In this document: positions 51,499-61,111 of the stretch, in pieces | Layout of the letters: each line of letters starts with the position of its first letter | How positions within the stretch are numbered: position 1 is the first letter of the stretch | Source: Natronobacterium gregoryi SP2 | Lineage (GTDB): Archaea; Halobacteriota; Halobacteria; Halobacteriales; Natrialbaceae | Reading direction: 5' to 3' | Assembly: GCF_000230715.2 (NCBI RefSeq) | Contig: NC_019792.1 | Span: forward strand, 3,038,001-3,102,000 | Length of the DNA: 64,000 nucleotides | Notes under the pieces: generated by a model | What the model was told of the DNA's origin: nothing | The model's database searches: none | The model's input: only the letters and a program-made list of their open reading frames with translations | Made by a program: the position numbers and the translations under genes

Positions 51499-53820
51499 TC
51501 AGCCGAACAGGTAGTTCAGCAACAGCCGCTGGAGCAGGCCGGGACGGCGGCCGTCGCGGGTCTGGACCATGACGGCGGTCGTATCGACGCGTTCGACGAG
51601 GCGATTACCCGGCCGCCCGAGGAATCGTGCGCTCATCCCGGTGCGGTCGACGCCAGTCACGAGCAGGTCGGCATCACCGACGAATCGCGTCAGGCCAGCG
51701 ATCTCGTCGTCGGTCTCGATGACGGTCGATCGGGCCGGTACCGTCAGTAGCGAGAACAGCTCCTCGTGATACCGCTCGATCGTCTCTCGCTGCGTCTCTG
51801 GCGCGTCCGCTGCGATCGCCTGCAGGAGATTGAGTTCGGCACCTGTCTCTTCGGCGACGGCGTCTGCAAACAGTAACTTCAGCGGATCGTAGGCCCCGCG
51901 GTTGGCGACGACGGCGATCTCGTCGGCATCGTCGAAGCCGTCGTCGTCCACCAGCATCACGTCACAGGGTGCGTTCTTGAGCAGCCAGTCGGTGCCGCCG
52001 CCGAACAGTCGCCGGTGGAACTGCGCTCGATCGCGTTCGGCGACGATCAGGTCGTAGTTTCCGTAGGTAGCGAAGTCGACGATCGCCCGGTTGTGGTCTT
52101 CGCTGTCGATCTCCCGGTACTCGATGTGCGTGTCCGTCACCGGTGGACGGTCGGCGTCCGTCGCTCCGCCGGACGTGCGTGCCGGTCGATGCACGTCGTG
52201 ATTCTCGGGAAACCACGAGGGAGCGTCGTCGCCGGAGGGAAGCCACTCTGGCGGGTCGTCTGCAAACACGTCGGCGTGATCTCCGTCGAACATCTGGTGG
52301 GGAACGTCGACGAACTCCACGGCCGAAACCGTCGTCGACCGTAACCGTCCCATGTCGGTCGCCATCCGAAGCAGATCACGTCTGGCATCGGGGGACGTGT
52401 TGTCGGTGATCGCTACGAGGACGTCGTACTCTTCGTCAGATTCGAACAGGTCTCGCGTTCGGTCCAGTGCACTTTGGCTGACGTTCTCTCGAGCACCGGC
52501 ACGAGCGGCACCTTCCCGGTCGATCCGTGGCCGGGCGTAGCCAACGTACCAGGCGATCGAGACGAGCGTGATGGCGACTGCGCCGAGAAACGGCACGGTC
52601 CCCATCTGCGTGAGGACGATCACGCCGCCGGCCATTCCGGCGAGCTGGGTCCAGGGGTACAGTGGCGCGACGAACTCGGGATCGTAGTCCTCGACAGCCC
52701 CTTCACGGAAGCCCACGATGGCCAGGTTCACGAGGATGAACACGAGGATCTGGAACGCCGACCCGAACTTCGCGACCTGTTCGATCGGCAGTGTCGCGAT
52801 CATCACCATCATCACGCCGCCAGTGACGGCGACTGCGAACGCAGGAGTCTTGAATCGGTCGTGAAGGTGTTCGAACCGTTCGGGGACGAGACCGTCACGG
52901 GCCATCGCGAACGGGAACCGTGAGGCCGACAGTAGGCCCGCATTCGCCGTCGAGGCCAGTGCCAGCAGCGCCGCAATGACGATCAGCACTGCACCGAGTT
53001 CTCCGAGGGCTGCCTCTGCTGCGTACGCGATCGACGCGACCTCTTCGCCGCCCTCCGGAACGAACCCGCCACCAGGTGAGAGGTCGGGTGCGACGCCGAT
53101 GGCGACGTAGACGATCAGCACGTAGAGGGCGGTCGTCGCCAGCAGCGAACCGATCATCGCTCGCGGGATCGTCGTCCCGGGATCTTTGACCTCTTCGGCG
53201 ACCGCAGCGACCTTGATCACCCCGGCGTAGGAGACGAACACCAGTCCCGTCGCCGCGAGGATTCCCTCGGATGCAAGATCGAACGAGCCAGCAGTCTGTG
53301 ACGGCGTCACGTCGGGGAAGCCACCGATCACGAAATACCCCATGGCCAACATCATCACGCCGACGATCGCAAACTGGAGGCTACCGGTGCTTTTCGTACT
53401 GACGACGTTCAGGATCGTAAACAAAAGCGCCAGTCCGAGTGCGATCGGGAGGATGTACTCCGCGAGTCCGGGTGCGACGTAGACGAGATACGGGACGCCC
53501 CCGATCAACGCGAGTGCGCCTTTGAACGAGAGCATGAACCAGTTCCCGATACCGGCGATCGTCCCGAGTAGCGGTCCCATTCCCCGCTCGACGTAGACGT
53601 ACGAGCCGCCGTCTTCCGGCATCGCCGTCGCCATCTCCGACGCCGACAACGCCGCCGGCAACACGAGCAATCCAGCGATCGCGTAGGCGACGACCACTGC
53701 CGGGCCGGCCGACGCATACGCGATCCCAGGGAGAATGAAGATGCCGCTCCCGACCATCGCCCCGATCGCGATCGCCGTCGTCGCCGGCAGCCCGAGATCG
53801 CGCTGTAAATCGCTCGTCAT
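51499..53820 (-). CDS. APC-superfamily permease with C-terminal UspA domains
   Basis: A 773-residue fusion. Residues 1-430 form about 12 helices of an amino-acid/polyamine/cation transporter: TAIAIGAMVGSGIFILPGIA at helix 1, PEDGGSYVYVERGMGPLLGT, and FVSYAGVIKVAAVAEEVKDP. Residues 455-760 hold two UspA-like domains (EYDVLVAITDNTSPDARRDL; EIAVVANRGAYDPLKLLFAD). Fusions of this kind are frequent in haloarchaea; the Usp part is thought to regulate transport. Substrate unknown. The gene converges with the tandem UspA gene. Confidence 0.93.
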   Translation of the reverse strand: MTSDLQRDLGLPATTAIAIGAMVGSGIFILPGIAYASAGPAVVVAYAIAGLLVLPAALSASEMATAMPEDGGSYVYVERGMGPLLGTIAGIGNWFMLSFKGALALIGGVPYLVYVAPGLAEYILPIALGLALLFTILNVVSTKSTGSLQFAIVGVMMLAMGYFVIGGFPDVTPSQTAGSFDLASEGILAATGLVFVSYAGVIKVAAVAEEVKDPGTTIPRAMIGSLLATTALYVLIVYVAIGVAPDLSPGGGFVPEGGEEVASIAYAAEAALGELGAVLIVIAALLALASTANAGLLSASRFPFAMARDGLVPERFEHLHDRFKTPAFAVAVTGGVMMVMIATLPIEQVAKFGSAFQILVFILVNLAIVGFREGAVEDYDPEFVAPLYPWTQLAGMAGGVIVLTQMGTVPFLGAVAITLVSIAWYVGYARPRIDREGAARAGARENVSQSALDRTRDLFESDEEYDVLVAITDNTSPDARRDLLRMATDMGRLRSTTVSAVEFVDVPHQMFDGDHADVFADDPPEWLPSGDDAPSWFPENHDVHRPARTSGGATDADRPPVTDTHIEYREIDSEDHNRAIVDFATYGNYDLIVAERDRAQFHRRLFGGGTDWLLKNAPCDVMLVDDDGFDDADEIAVVANRGAYDPLKLLFADAVAEETGAELNLLQAIAADAPETQRETIERYHEELFSLLTVPARSTVIETDDEIAGLTRFVGDADLLVTGVDRTGMSARFLGRPGNRLVERVDTTAVMVQTRDGRRPGLLQRLLLNYLFG

Positions 53821-54091
53821 CTCTCGGCATCACCTCGCCCGGAGCCATCCGACGTGACTATCTCGTCTCTCGTCTGTCGTTGCCGCCACAGCCGTCCCTG
53901 TTCGTACTGTCGGGCGTCGTGAGCGGCCGCTGTTCCAGCCCGGCGGCCGCTCTTCGGTGACCTTCGTCCGACAGGGTCAGTACGGAACCGGCGGTAACGG
54001 GTCGTGCACTGAGTCGATCGTGTTCGTGTCATAGTGTCTGATTACGAGTGGCTGTGTTCTGGGTCAGCGTCGTGGCTGTGAAACGAATCGC

Positions 54092-55942
54092 TCAATCGTG
54101 TGGATGAAATCGCTTGATAGCCCTGTCGACCGCGTCCGTCTGCCCGAGAAACGTCACGCGGTCACCGGCCTGCAATCGGTGCTCGCCAGTCGGGACTTCC
54201 GTCTGTCCGTCCTCGTGGGTGAGCAGGCCGACGATACAGCCGTCCGGAATCTCGGCGTTGACTTCGGCGATCGTCTTCCCGACGAGATCGGCGGCCGTCA
54301 CCTCGATCTCCTGGACGTCACCAGTCCGGCCGAGTTCGTTCATCCACGCCGACAGCGACGGTCGCTCGAGGACGTTCTCGAGCGACCAGGCGGTCGCCAT
54401 CGAGAGGTCGATCGCCCGGACATCCAGCGACTCGAAGGCGTCGACGTTGTCGGGCTGGTTGACTCGCGAGGCGACCGTCTCGACGCCGAAGGTCGTCGTC
54501 GCGAGCTGGCAGACCAACAGGTTGACGTCGTCGTTGGGCGTGACCGCGATGACCGTCTTGGCCTCCGAGACGCTGGCCGCCTCGAGGATGTCGGCGTCGG
54601 TGCCGTCGCCCTCGAGCGCCCGCAGTCCGCGTTTGCGGACGTTCTCGACTGCATCCGGGTCCTCGTCGACGACGAGGACGTTCTCTCCGTCCTGTTCGAG
54701 CCGTTCTGCGAGCGAGAGCCCGACGCGGCCCCCGCCGACGATTATCGTGCGCATTGGTGACACCTCGAGATAGTCCGCGATCTGTCGTGCGAGGCCGGCC
54801 TGGAGGACGACCGTCGCGAAGATGATGAGAAAGACGGTGCCGGCGAGCAACTGAGCCTCCTGTGGGCGGCCCAGTGTCTGGAGTTCGACGGCGAACAGCG
54901 TGGCGACGCTCGCGGGAATGATCCCGCGCGGGCCGACCGCCGAGAGAAAGAGGCGTTCGTTACGAGTGAACCGTTCACTGGTGGTAGCAAGGTAGATGAC
55001 GGCCGGCCGCAACACCACTGTAATCGCGGCGACGATGGCGAGCCCGGCCAGGCCGAGTGCGAGGATGTCGTCGAAATCGATCAACGCCGCCAGCGCGACG
55101 AAGACGAACGAGAGGACGACCACCGAGAGGTCGTCGAGGAAGTCGATCACTGCCTCGTGGTGGGGGATGTCGACGTTGCCGAGCGTGAAGCCGGCCATCG
55201 CGGCCGCGGCGATCCCCGTCTCGTGGGCGATCAGTTCCGCGCCACCGTAGGCGACGACGATCCCCGCGAGGACGATCAATCGGGCGTGTAATGGACCAGT
55301 CCTCGGAGAGAGGTTCGACCGCGAGAGGACCAGCCACACGACTCCGGCGACGGACGCGCCGACCGCCAGCCCGACGAGTAACCGACCCACGAACTCGGAG
55401 GCGAGGTGAACGAGACTGCCATCGCCGGCGATCAACACCTCGAAGACGACGACCACGAGGACGGCCGCTGTGACGTCGTTGATGACCCCCTCGCCCTCGA
55501 GGACGGCCGCGACGTGGTCACGGACAGTGACGACCTGCAGGATCGGCCCGATCACCGTCGGACCGGTCGCGATCAACAGCGCACCGACCAGCAACCCGAC
55601 CTCGAGGCTCGTCTCGAGGAAGACGACGACCGCCGCTGCCGTCCCGAGCCAGGTGATCGCTGCACCGACGGTCACGATTCGCGTGAGAGCGGTCGGGCTC
55701 TCCCGAAGTTTTTCCAGACGTAAGTGATAGCCGCCCTCGAAGAGGATGATCGCGACGCTGACGCCGACCATCGCCGAGAGACCGCCGCCGAACGTCTCCT
55801 GGGAGACGAGTCCCAGCCCTTCCGGACCGATAGCGATGCCGGCACCGATCAGAAAGAGGACGCTCGGCACTCGCACCCGGTCGGCGAGAACGCGAGAGGC
55901 GACGCCGAGTGCCAGGACGAGCGCGACGATAGCGACGAGCAT
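54092..55942 (-). CDS. Cation/proton antiporter with TrkA-N and TrkA-C domains
   Basis: A 616-residue protein. About 12-13 membrane helices (LFLIGAGIAIGPEGLG; LIATGPTVIGPILQVVTVRD; SAVGPRGIIPASVATLFA) form a CPA1/NhaP-type exchanger, then a Rossmann TrkA-N domain (MRTIIVGGGRVGLSLAERLE) and a TrkA-C domain (VQEIEVTAADLVGKTIAEVN). Probably exchanges sodium or potassium for protons under nucleotide control. ATG 55942 is chosen over GTG 55945. The next gene upstream (TauE/SafE) is on the same strand, 68 bases away. Confidence 0.93.
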   Translation of the reverse strand: MLVAIVALVLALGVASRVLADRVRVPSVLFLIGAGIAIGPEGLGLVSQETFGGGLSAMVGVSVAIILFEGGYHLRLEKLRESPTALTRIVTVGAAITWLGTAAAVVVFLETSLEVGLLVGALLIATGPTVIGPILQVVTVRDHVAAVLEGEGVINDVTAAVLVVVVFEVLIAGDGSLVHLASEFVGRLLVGLAVGASVAGVVWLVLSRSNLSPRTGPLHARLIVLAGIVVAYGGAELIAHETGIAAAAMAGFTLGNVDIPHHEAVIDFLDDLSVVVLSFVFVALAALIDFDDILALGLAGLAIVAAITVVLRPAVIYLATTSERFTRNERLFLSAVGPRGIIPASVATLFAVELQTLGRPQEAQLLAGTVFLIIFATVVLQAGLARQIADYLEVSPMRTIIVGGGRVGLSLAERLEQDGENVLVVDEDPDAVENVRKRGLRALEGDGTDADILEAASVSEAKTVIAVTPNDDVNLLVCQLATTTFGVETVASRVNQPDNVDAFESLDVRAIDLSMATAWSLENVLERPSLSAWMNELGRTGDVQEIEVTAADLVGKTIAEVNAEIPDGCIVGLLTHEDGQTEVPTGEHRLQAGDRVTFLGQTDAVDRAIKRFHPHD

Positions 55943-56009
55943 CACGGCGATACTGTGACGGCGGAATCACCGATCGTTTCGACGCTGTGCAGTCGCCTCT
56001 CGGGAGCCA

Positions 56010-57035
56010 TCAGTCACCTCCGTCGGACGTCGTTTGTGCGTGTGAGTCGTCCACGTCGACCGTCCGAACGACCTCGGACAGGATCAGCAGGGCGACGACG
56101 AACGACGAACCGACAAGCAAGAGGACACTCACCAGTTCGAGTCCCTCCATTCCGATCCACTCGGAGAGTTCGCTCAACGCGATGCCCGCACTGGCAAACA
56201 GCATCATCAACCCGAAGTAGACGATCACGTCGTTCTCTTCGACGACCGTCGTCGCTGCCGAGCCGATCTTGGCACCGAGGGCGCTGCCGACGAGGAGCAT
56301 CGAGACGACAGCGAGGTCGACGCTGCCAGACATGCCGTAGGTGAACGTCCCGTAGGCCCCCGAGAAGAGCCCGGCAAACAGGCTCGTCCCGACGGCGGCG
56401 GTCAGTGGCGTCCCGATCAGGTAGTGGATCGCCGGCATCCGGATGAAGCCGCCGCCGACGCCGATCAGTCCCGAGACGATTCCGACGCCGCCACCCGCCC
56501 CAGAGATCGTCCACAGCGAGGCCCGACCACCGGACGTCAGCGAGATCATCGGAGGAACGGTATACGACTGGATCTTCTGGCCGATCGGCGGGATGTTGTC
56601 GTCGTCGACGTCCTCACCGTCGTCATCGTCGTCCTCGAGGTTGTAGGCCCGCCGGAGGAACAGCAGGCCGATCCCCGCAAGCAGGAAGATGTACGCGAGT
56701 CCCGTGACGAGTTCGGCGACTCCTAGCGCCTCGAGAGCGAACACGAGCCGACTGCCGAGTTCGATCCCGATCGAGAGAACGACGAACAGGACCGCGCCGA
56801 GCCTGTAGTCGACTTCCCCGACATCGTAGTGTTTGATCACGGCGATGACGGAGGTGCCGAAGTAAAACGCCAGCCCACTGCCGATCGCGACGGAAGCGGG
56901 GTAGTCGAGGATCAACAGGGTGGGCGTAATCAAGAACGACCCGCCCATCCCGAAGAACCCGAACAGAACCCCGACCATGAAGCCGAAGCTCACGAACAAC
57001 GCGAGCAGCGACAGGCTGAGTCCGAGTAGCTCCAT
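56010..57035 (-). CDS. TauE/SafE-family anion exporter
   Basis: A 341-residue membrane protein. Two halves carry the family glycine motifs: GFMVGVLFGFFGMGGSFLIT near residue 19 and GIVSGLIGVGGGFIRMPAIH near 190. A highly acidic loop (NLEDDDDDGEDVDDDN) faces the cytoplasm or exterior between halves. TauE/SafE proteins move sulfite, sulfonates or other organic anions. A 45-residue one-helix protein precedes it by three bases, and sulfur-handling enzymes lie upstream on the same strand, supporting a sulfur role. Confidence 0.92.
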   Translation of the reverse strand: MELLGLSLSLLALFVSFGFMVGVLFGFFGMGGSFLITPTLLILDYPASVAIGSGLAFYFGTSVIAVIKHYDVGEVDYRLGAVLFVVLSIGIELGSRLVFALEALGVAELVTGLAYIFLLAGIGLLFLRRAYNLEDDDDDGEDVDDDNIPPIGQKIQSYTVPPMISLTSGGRASLWTISGAGGGVGIVSGLIGVGGGFIRMPAIHYLIGTPLTAAVGTSLFAGLFSGAYGTFTYGMSGSVDLAVVSMLLVGSALGAKIGSAATTVVEENDVIVYFGLMMLFASAGIALSELSEWIGMEGLELVSVLLLVGSSFVVALLILSEVVRTVDVDDSHAQTTSDGGD

Positions 57036-57038
57036 CGG

Positions 57039-57176
57039 TCAGTTCACCGTTCTGGCGTGGACTGTCTTGGCGATCGACTCGAGCCAGCCGTACGCGACGT
57101 AGAGGACGATCGCCTGCACGAGGATGAAACCGACGACTGCAACCGCGCCGGCCACTCCACCTTCGATTCCGAGCAT
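57039..57176 (-). CDS. One-helix membrane microprotein, 45 aa, before TauE/SafE
   Basis: MLGIEGGVAGAVAVVGFILV then QAIVLYVAYGWLESIAKTVH and ends ARTVN: one membrane helix with an amphipathic basic tail. Stop at 57039, three bases before the permease start. Small one-helix proteins coupled to a transporter often act as accessory subunits; here that is inferred from position. A similar short protein beside sulfur genes is, as I recall, seen in other haloarchaea. Confidence 0.72.
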   Translation of the reverse strand: MLGIEGGVAGAVAVVGFILVQAIVLYVAYGWLESIAKTVHARTVN

Positions 57177-57203
57177 GTGCGTATAGATGACTGTATTTCG
57201 GCG

Positions 57204-58376
57204 TTAGTCGTCCGCAACGGCACTGTCCTCGGTGGCTGCACAGCGGTTGGGTCCGAGCTCGAGTTCGTTGCGTTCGTCCTCGTCGTCGGGTTCGTAGACA
57301 CCGAGGTTCGTCTCGATGACTTTCTCGTAGTTCGGCGGCTTCGACGGGAGGTTGTCGAACATGTGCTCGACGAACGCGTCTTCCTCGAGCTGGACGATCT
57401 CGTTTTTCGCCCAGATGTCGCCGACGGTCGAGAACATCGGCATACCGGGGTCGACGTCGATGTACTCGCCACAGTCGGTCACCGAGAAGTGCCCGGGCAG
57501 GATCTTGACGTGGTCGGGCATCGTTCCGATCTTGTGCTGGAGCGTCTGGTACTGGACGCGGGCACCGTCTTTCGCGTCGTCGCCAGCGAACTGGAGTTCA
57601 GTTCGACCGATCGACTCGACGAACAGCGTGTCGCCGGTCAGCAGGGCCTCGTCTTCGACGAGGTAGGAGGTCATGCCGGTGGTGTGGCCCGGCGTATGAA
57701 CCGCCTTGATGGCGATGTCGCCGACCATGACCGTCTCGTTTGGCTCCAGACCGTCGAAGTCGTAGTCGGGATCACGCGTGTTCGCGGGCCCACCGAGATG
57801 GTAGGGTACGTCGTACTTCTCGGCGAGGTCTCGGCCCGCGGAGATGTGGTCGGCGTGGATGTGGGTGTCGAAGACGCGTGCGATCTCGTAGCCGCGTTCG
57901 GCGGCGGCACTTTCGAAGGCATCGGTCGCACGCGTGACGTCGACGAGTGCAGCCTTCCCCGTTCGCTTCGAGCCGACGAGATAGCCCAGACAGCCCTTCG
58001 CACGACGCTGCAGCTGAAGGATCTCGAGGTCGTCGCGTTCGGTCGAAATCGAGACGACGTCGTAGACCAGGCTCCACTCTTCCATCCCGTTCTCGACGTG
58101 GGCGACGTTTTCGAATCCCTGCTCCTCGAGAGACTCGGCGAAGAGTCCGGCCGACCGACCGCTTGCACACGTGACGACGACGTCGTCGTCTGTCTCGTAC
58201 TCGTCGGGGTCGAACTCGCCGACGAGTTCGTCGTCACTGCCGGAGTACTCGACGTTTTCTGCTTCCGCGATCCGCCAGTCTTCGTAGTCTTCTGGTGCTC
58301 GCGTGTCGAAGAGCACGTCGAAGTCGTTGGCTTCGATTCGGTCTCGTAGGTCTGCTGCCGAAATGGTCTCAGGCAT
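57204..58376 (-). CDS. Rhodanese-metallo-beta-lactamase fusion (persulfide dioxygenase-like)
   Basis: A 390-residue protein. The N-terminal rhodanese domain has active Cys C70 in VVVTCASGRSAGLFAE. The metallo-beta-lactamase domain (about 115-330) has THIHADHISAG (H172, H174, D176, H177), then TPGHTTGMTSYL and LLTGDTLFVESIGRTEL. ETHE1-type enzymes oxidise glutathione- or thiol-bound persulfide to sulfite, and fusions with rhodanese link this to thiosulfate formation. Cys residues at 129 and near the C-terminus are extra. It precedes the sulfite-type exporter, a sensible order for removing sulfite. Confidence 0.91.
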   Translation of the reverse strand: MPETISAADLRDRIEANDFDVLFDTRAPEDYEDWRIAEAENVEYSGSDDELVGEFDPDEYETDDDVVVTCASGRSAGLFAESLEEQGFENVAHVENGMEEWSLVYDVVSISTERDDLEILQLQRRAKGCLGYLVGSKRTGKAALVDVTRATDAFESAAAERGYEIARVFDTHIHADHISAGRDLAEKYDVPYHLGGPANTRDPDYDFDGLEPNETVMVGDIAIKAVHTPGHTTGMTSYLVEDEALLTGDTLFVESIGRTELQFAGDDAKDGARVQYQTLQHKIGTMPDHVKILPGHFSVTDCGEYIDVDPGMPMFSTVGDIWAKNEIVQLEEDAFVEHMFDNLPSKPPNYEKVIETNLGVYEPDDEDERNELELGPNRCAATEDSAVADD

Positions 58377-58663
58377 ACAGTAGAACTCTCGAACTGTCCA
58401 ATATTAAGACTTCAACCAGCCAGAATAATTGGGGCTTTCGAGCGACCCGCGACGAACTAGCGGCAAGAACGTACAGAAGTTGCCGCAACCGGGCGATTGT
58501 CCCCGCAAACAGCGGCTGGTGAAGAGAACTCCCTGGACTGATGCGGTGAATTCGCCCGATCGTTCCGGGCGGCAAAACTATACTACCGGTTCAACCGTCG
58601 ACTGCTGTGTCGAACTGACCCACACGACTGGGTTGGCCCTGCAGCGAAGAGGTGGGGCCGCCG

Positions 58664-59716
58664 CTACTCGTCGGCGGGTTCTGTCGGCGAGTGTGCGTGG
58701 CCCTCGTGTTCGACTGCCGTCGCAGCGAGTGCAGCGGAGAGTGCTGGGACATCCGCATCGGTAACGGGACCGTCGGTCTCGAGTTCCTCGAGCGAACGCG
58801 GGAACGCTCGCAGTTCCTTGTGGATCGTGATGCCAGCGTTTGCGCCCTCACCCATCGCGATCGGAATCTGGCTGTATCCTGGCGTGAGGTCACCGACTGC
58901 GTAGACGCCGTCGACCGACGTTCGGCCGTAGTCGTCGACCGCGACGGCACCGTCCTCGGTCCGCTCGAGGTCGAGTCCCTCGACGACCTCGTCGTGGTAG
59001 TCAGAGCCGTACATCAGGAACCCGCCGCTGTAGGCCCGTACCTGTCCGTCCGCGAACTCGAAGGACTCGAGCCAGCCGTCGTCGCTTTTGTTCATGGCGG
59101 CAATTTCGGCGGTGACGACGTCGACGGGATGGTGCTCGAGCATCGTCGCCGTCTCGTCGCTCCAAGACGGGTCCTCACCCCGGGTGAGCAGATCGACAGC
59201 GTCGGTGTAGTTGAGCATAATCATCGCGACGCGTGCGGCAGCATCGCCGGCCCCCATCACGTAGACCGGTTCGTCGACGAACATGTAGGCATCACAGAGC
59301 AGACAGTAGTGCAGTCCGCGGCCGGTCGGAGGCAGCGGCGGGTCGGGTCGTTCGTCGGCAAAGCCCGTCGCGAGGACGACCCGACAGGCGTGATAGGATG
59401 CATCGCCCGTCTCGACGCGGAAGCCGTCGTCGGCCGAATCGCCAAGCGGCGTCACCGACTCGACGAGTCCCCGTTCGAAGTCGGCTCCGTACCCTTGGAC
59501 CTGCTCGCGAGCGGTCTGTAACAGTTCGTTGCCCGACGTCTCCTCCGTGATGCCGATCACGTTGTGGGTCTCGCGCATCATCGCGGCACGCCCACCACCT
59601 CGGTCGATAACCAGCGTATCGAGCGACAGCCTGGTCGTGTACAGCGCACTCGTCAGCCCGGCAGGTCCGCCACCCACGACTACGACATCGTAATCGAATC
59701 CGTCATCCGTAGACAT
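58664..59716 (-). CDS. Thioredoxin-reductase-like FAD oxidoreductase
   Basis: A 350-residue pyridine-nucleotide-disulfide-type flavoprotein. YDVVVVGGGPAGLTSALYTT is the FAD strand, a CxxC pair C138/C141 lies in GLHYCLLCDAYMF, VYVMGAGDAAARVAMIM binds NAD(P), and VDGYAVGDLT-type VYAVGDLTPGYSQIPIAMGE closes the FAD site. A His-rich acidic tail follows. Probably reduces a thioredoxin- or peroxiredoxin-like partner; the peroxiredoxin gene 563 bases upstream, on the same strand, is a candidate. ATG 59716 starts MSTDDGFDYD; the longer open frame upstream is a shadow of neighbouring DNA. Confidence 0.88.
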   Translation of the reverse strand: MSTDDGFDYDVVVVGGGPAGLTSALYTTRLSLDTLVIDRGGGRAAMMRETHNVIGITEETSGNELLQTAREQVQGYGADFERGLVESVTPLGDSADDGFRVETGDASYHACRVVLATGFADERPDPPLPPTGRGLHYCLLCDAYMFVDEPVYVMGAGDAAARVAMIMLNYTDAVDLLTRGEDPSWSDETATMLEHHPVDVVTAEIAAMNKSDDGWLESFEFADGQVRAYSGGFLMYGSDYHDEVVEGLDLERTEDGAVAVDDYGRTSVDGVYAVGDLTPGYSQIPIAMGEGANAGITIHKELRAFPRSLEELETDGPVTDADVPALSAALAATAVEHEGHAHSPTEPADE

Positions 59717-59793
59717 GTGTCTAAGGAGTGCCGACGGGTGAATAAAAATGTGTCTTCGAAAGCCTGGCGCTGCAAGTCGGTGGCTGCTGTCCC

Positions 59794-60096
59794 CTACTGC
59801 AGGTACTCCGCCACCGTCCGTTCGGACACGTCGTCTCGACCCGTCGCGGTCATAGCCAGTGCAATTCCGGGCGTCGAGAGACCAGCCTCCTCGAGCGTCC
59901 GGGCTTCTGCCGTCGCGTCCGAGAGGTCGTGTTCGTAGTACAGTTCGTTGATTCGATCGTGGTAGTGTCGAACGAGGTCGAGAGCGAGGCGTTCGACCGA
60001 TCGCCGTTCGTCGTCGCCTGGCCCCTCGCCGGTCGCCAGGCGGTCGAGTTGTTCGACTACCTCGGCAGGATCGTCTCGGTCTGCAGATTCGACCAT
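59794..60096 (-). CDS. Hypothetical helical protein, 100 aa
   Basis: MVESADRDDPAEVVEQLDRL, then RRSVERLALDLVRHYHDRIN and a C-terminal TLEEAGLSTPGIALAMTATG. Predicted all-helical, acidic, no Cys. No family recognised. A GTATAAG box at 60122-60128 lies about 27 bases before ATG 60096 (alternative ATG 60102). It lies between the thioredoxin-reductase-like and peroxiredoxin genes, same strand. Confidence 0.7.
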   Translation of the reverse strand: MVESADRDDPAEVVEQLDRLATGEGPGDDERRSVERLALDLVRHYHDRINELYYEHDLSDATAEARTLEEAGLSTPGIALAMTATGRDDVSERTVAEYLQ

Positions 60097-60278
60097 ACGC
60101 ATGGCTCGGTATCGAATCCACTTATACGCTTTCGACGAGTCGTCGCGAAAAAAGCGAGATGCGACGCGACGTCAGGCTCGACCGCGACGGTGGCGTGTCC
60201 GTCGTCCAGACTGCTGTCCCGACGTGCCGACCCAAACCGTGATGCGGCATCGGCCCGTGAAGTGGGATGTCGTCGACG

Positions 60279-60941
60279 TTAGAGCTCTTTCAGGGTGAAC
60301 CACCAGTCGTAGGATTCGTACTCCGCTGTGTCGGCTTCGGCGACGCGTGCTTCGACCTCCTCGACGGTGCCAGGCGGCGAGAGCAGTGCCTTGTCGCCGA
60401 AGTTCTCGTTCTCCGGCCAGTTGGCCGGCAGTGCGACATCTTCCTCGTCGGACGTCTGGAGTGCCTCGAGCGAGCGAAGTACCTCGTCGACGTTTCGGCC
60501 GATCTCCTTGGGGTAGTAAAGCACTTGACGGGTGACGCCGTCGGGGTCGACGAGAAAGACCGCACGAACCGTCGAAGTGCCCTGGCCGGGATGCACCATC
60601 CCGAGCGTGTCGGCGACGTCGCCGCTCTCGTCGGCGATGATCGGGAAGCCGATCTCTTCGCCGATCTCCTCGTCGATCCACTCGGTCCACTTGATGTGCG
60701 AGTGTACCCGATCGATCGAGAGACCGATCAGCTCGGCGTTCAGGTCTTCGAACTCCTCGCGGCGCTGTTCGAAGCCGACGAACTCCGTCGTACAGACGGG
60801 CGTGAAGTCACCGGGATGGCTAAAGAGGACGAACCACTTGCCTTCGTAGTCGTCCGGGATTGTCTTCGTGCCGTGTGTCGTCTCTGCCTCGAGTTCGGGG
60901 AACTGGTCTCCGATGAGCGGGAATCCGCTTTCGTCAGTCAT
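60279..60941 (-). CDS. 1-Cys (Prx6-type) peroxiredoxin
   Basis: A 220-residue thiol peroxidase. Peroxidatic C50 is in FSHPGDFTPVCTTEFVGF. The following IGLSIDRVHSHIKWTEWID, VHPGQGTSTVRAVFLVDPDG and long C-terminal extension are typical of Prx6-type archaeal enzymes. It reduces hydrogen peroxide and alkyl hydroperoxides. No second Cys is present in the C-terminal part, so an external thiol reductant is needed; the CxxC flavoprotein downstream could supply electrons. An AT-rich promoter precedes it (TTATAATACTTC near 60970). Confidence 0.94.
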   Translation of the reverse strand: MTDESGFPLIGDQFPELEAETTHGTKTIPDDYEGKWFVLFSHPGDFTPVCTTEFVGFEQRREEFEDLNAELIGLSIDRVHSHIKWTEWIDEEIGEEIGFPIIADESGDVADTLGMVHPGQGTSTVRAVFLVDPDGVTRQVLYYPKEIGRNVDEVLRSLEALQTSDEEDVALPANWPENENFGDKALLSPPGTVEEVEARVAEADTAEYESYDWWFTLKEL

Positions 60942-61111
60942 TGCAATCTATCTTACGCCACCACCAATTATAATACTTCTTTAGCAAGAAATAGTTTCGA
61001 CTACTCCATCCTTCTCGAGGAGAACGGGCGATTATTTCGCTACTCCGGAACGGTAACGTGGGTAGTGGTGACAGTCACAACGAACGAAAATCGGGGGCGG
61101 TATCGAAACGA

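Noticed and set aside
58664-60121. Extended start of the thioredoxin-reductase-like protein
   Set aside because: The extra 135 residues are Arg/Pro-rich, overlap another gene and precede the FAD strand by too far.
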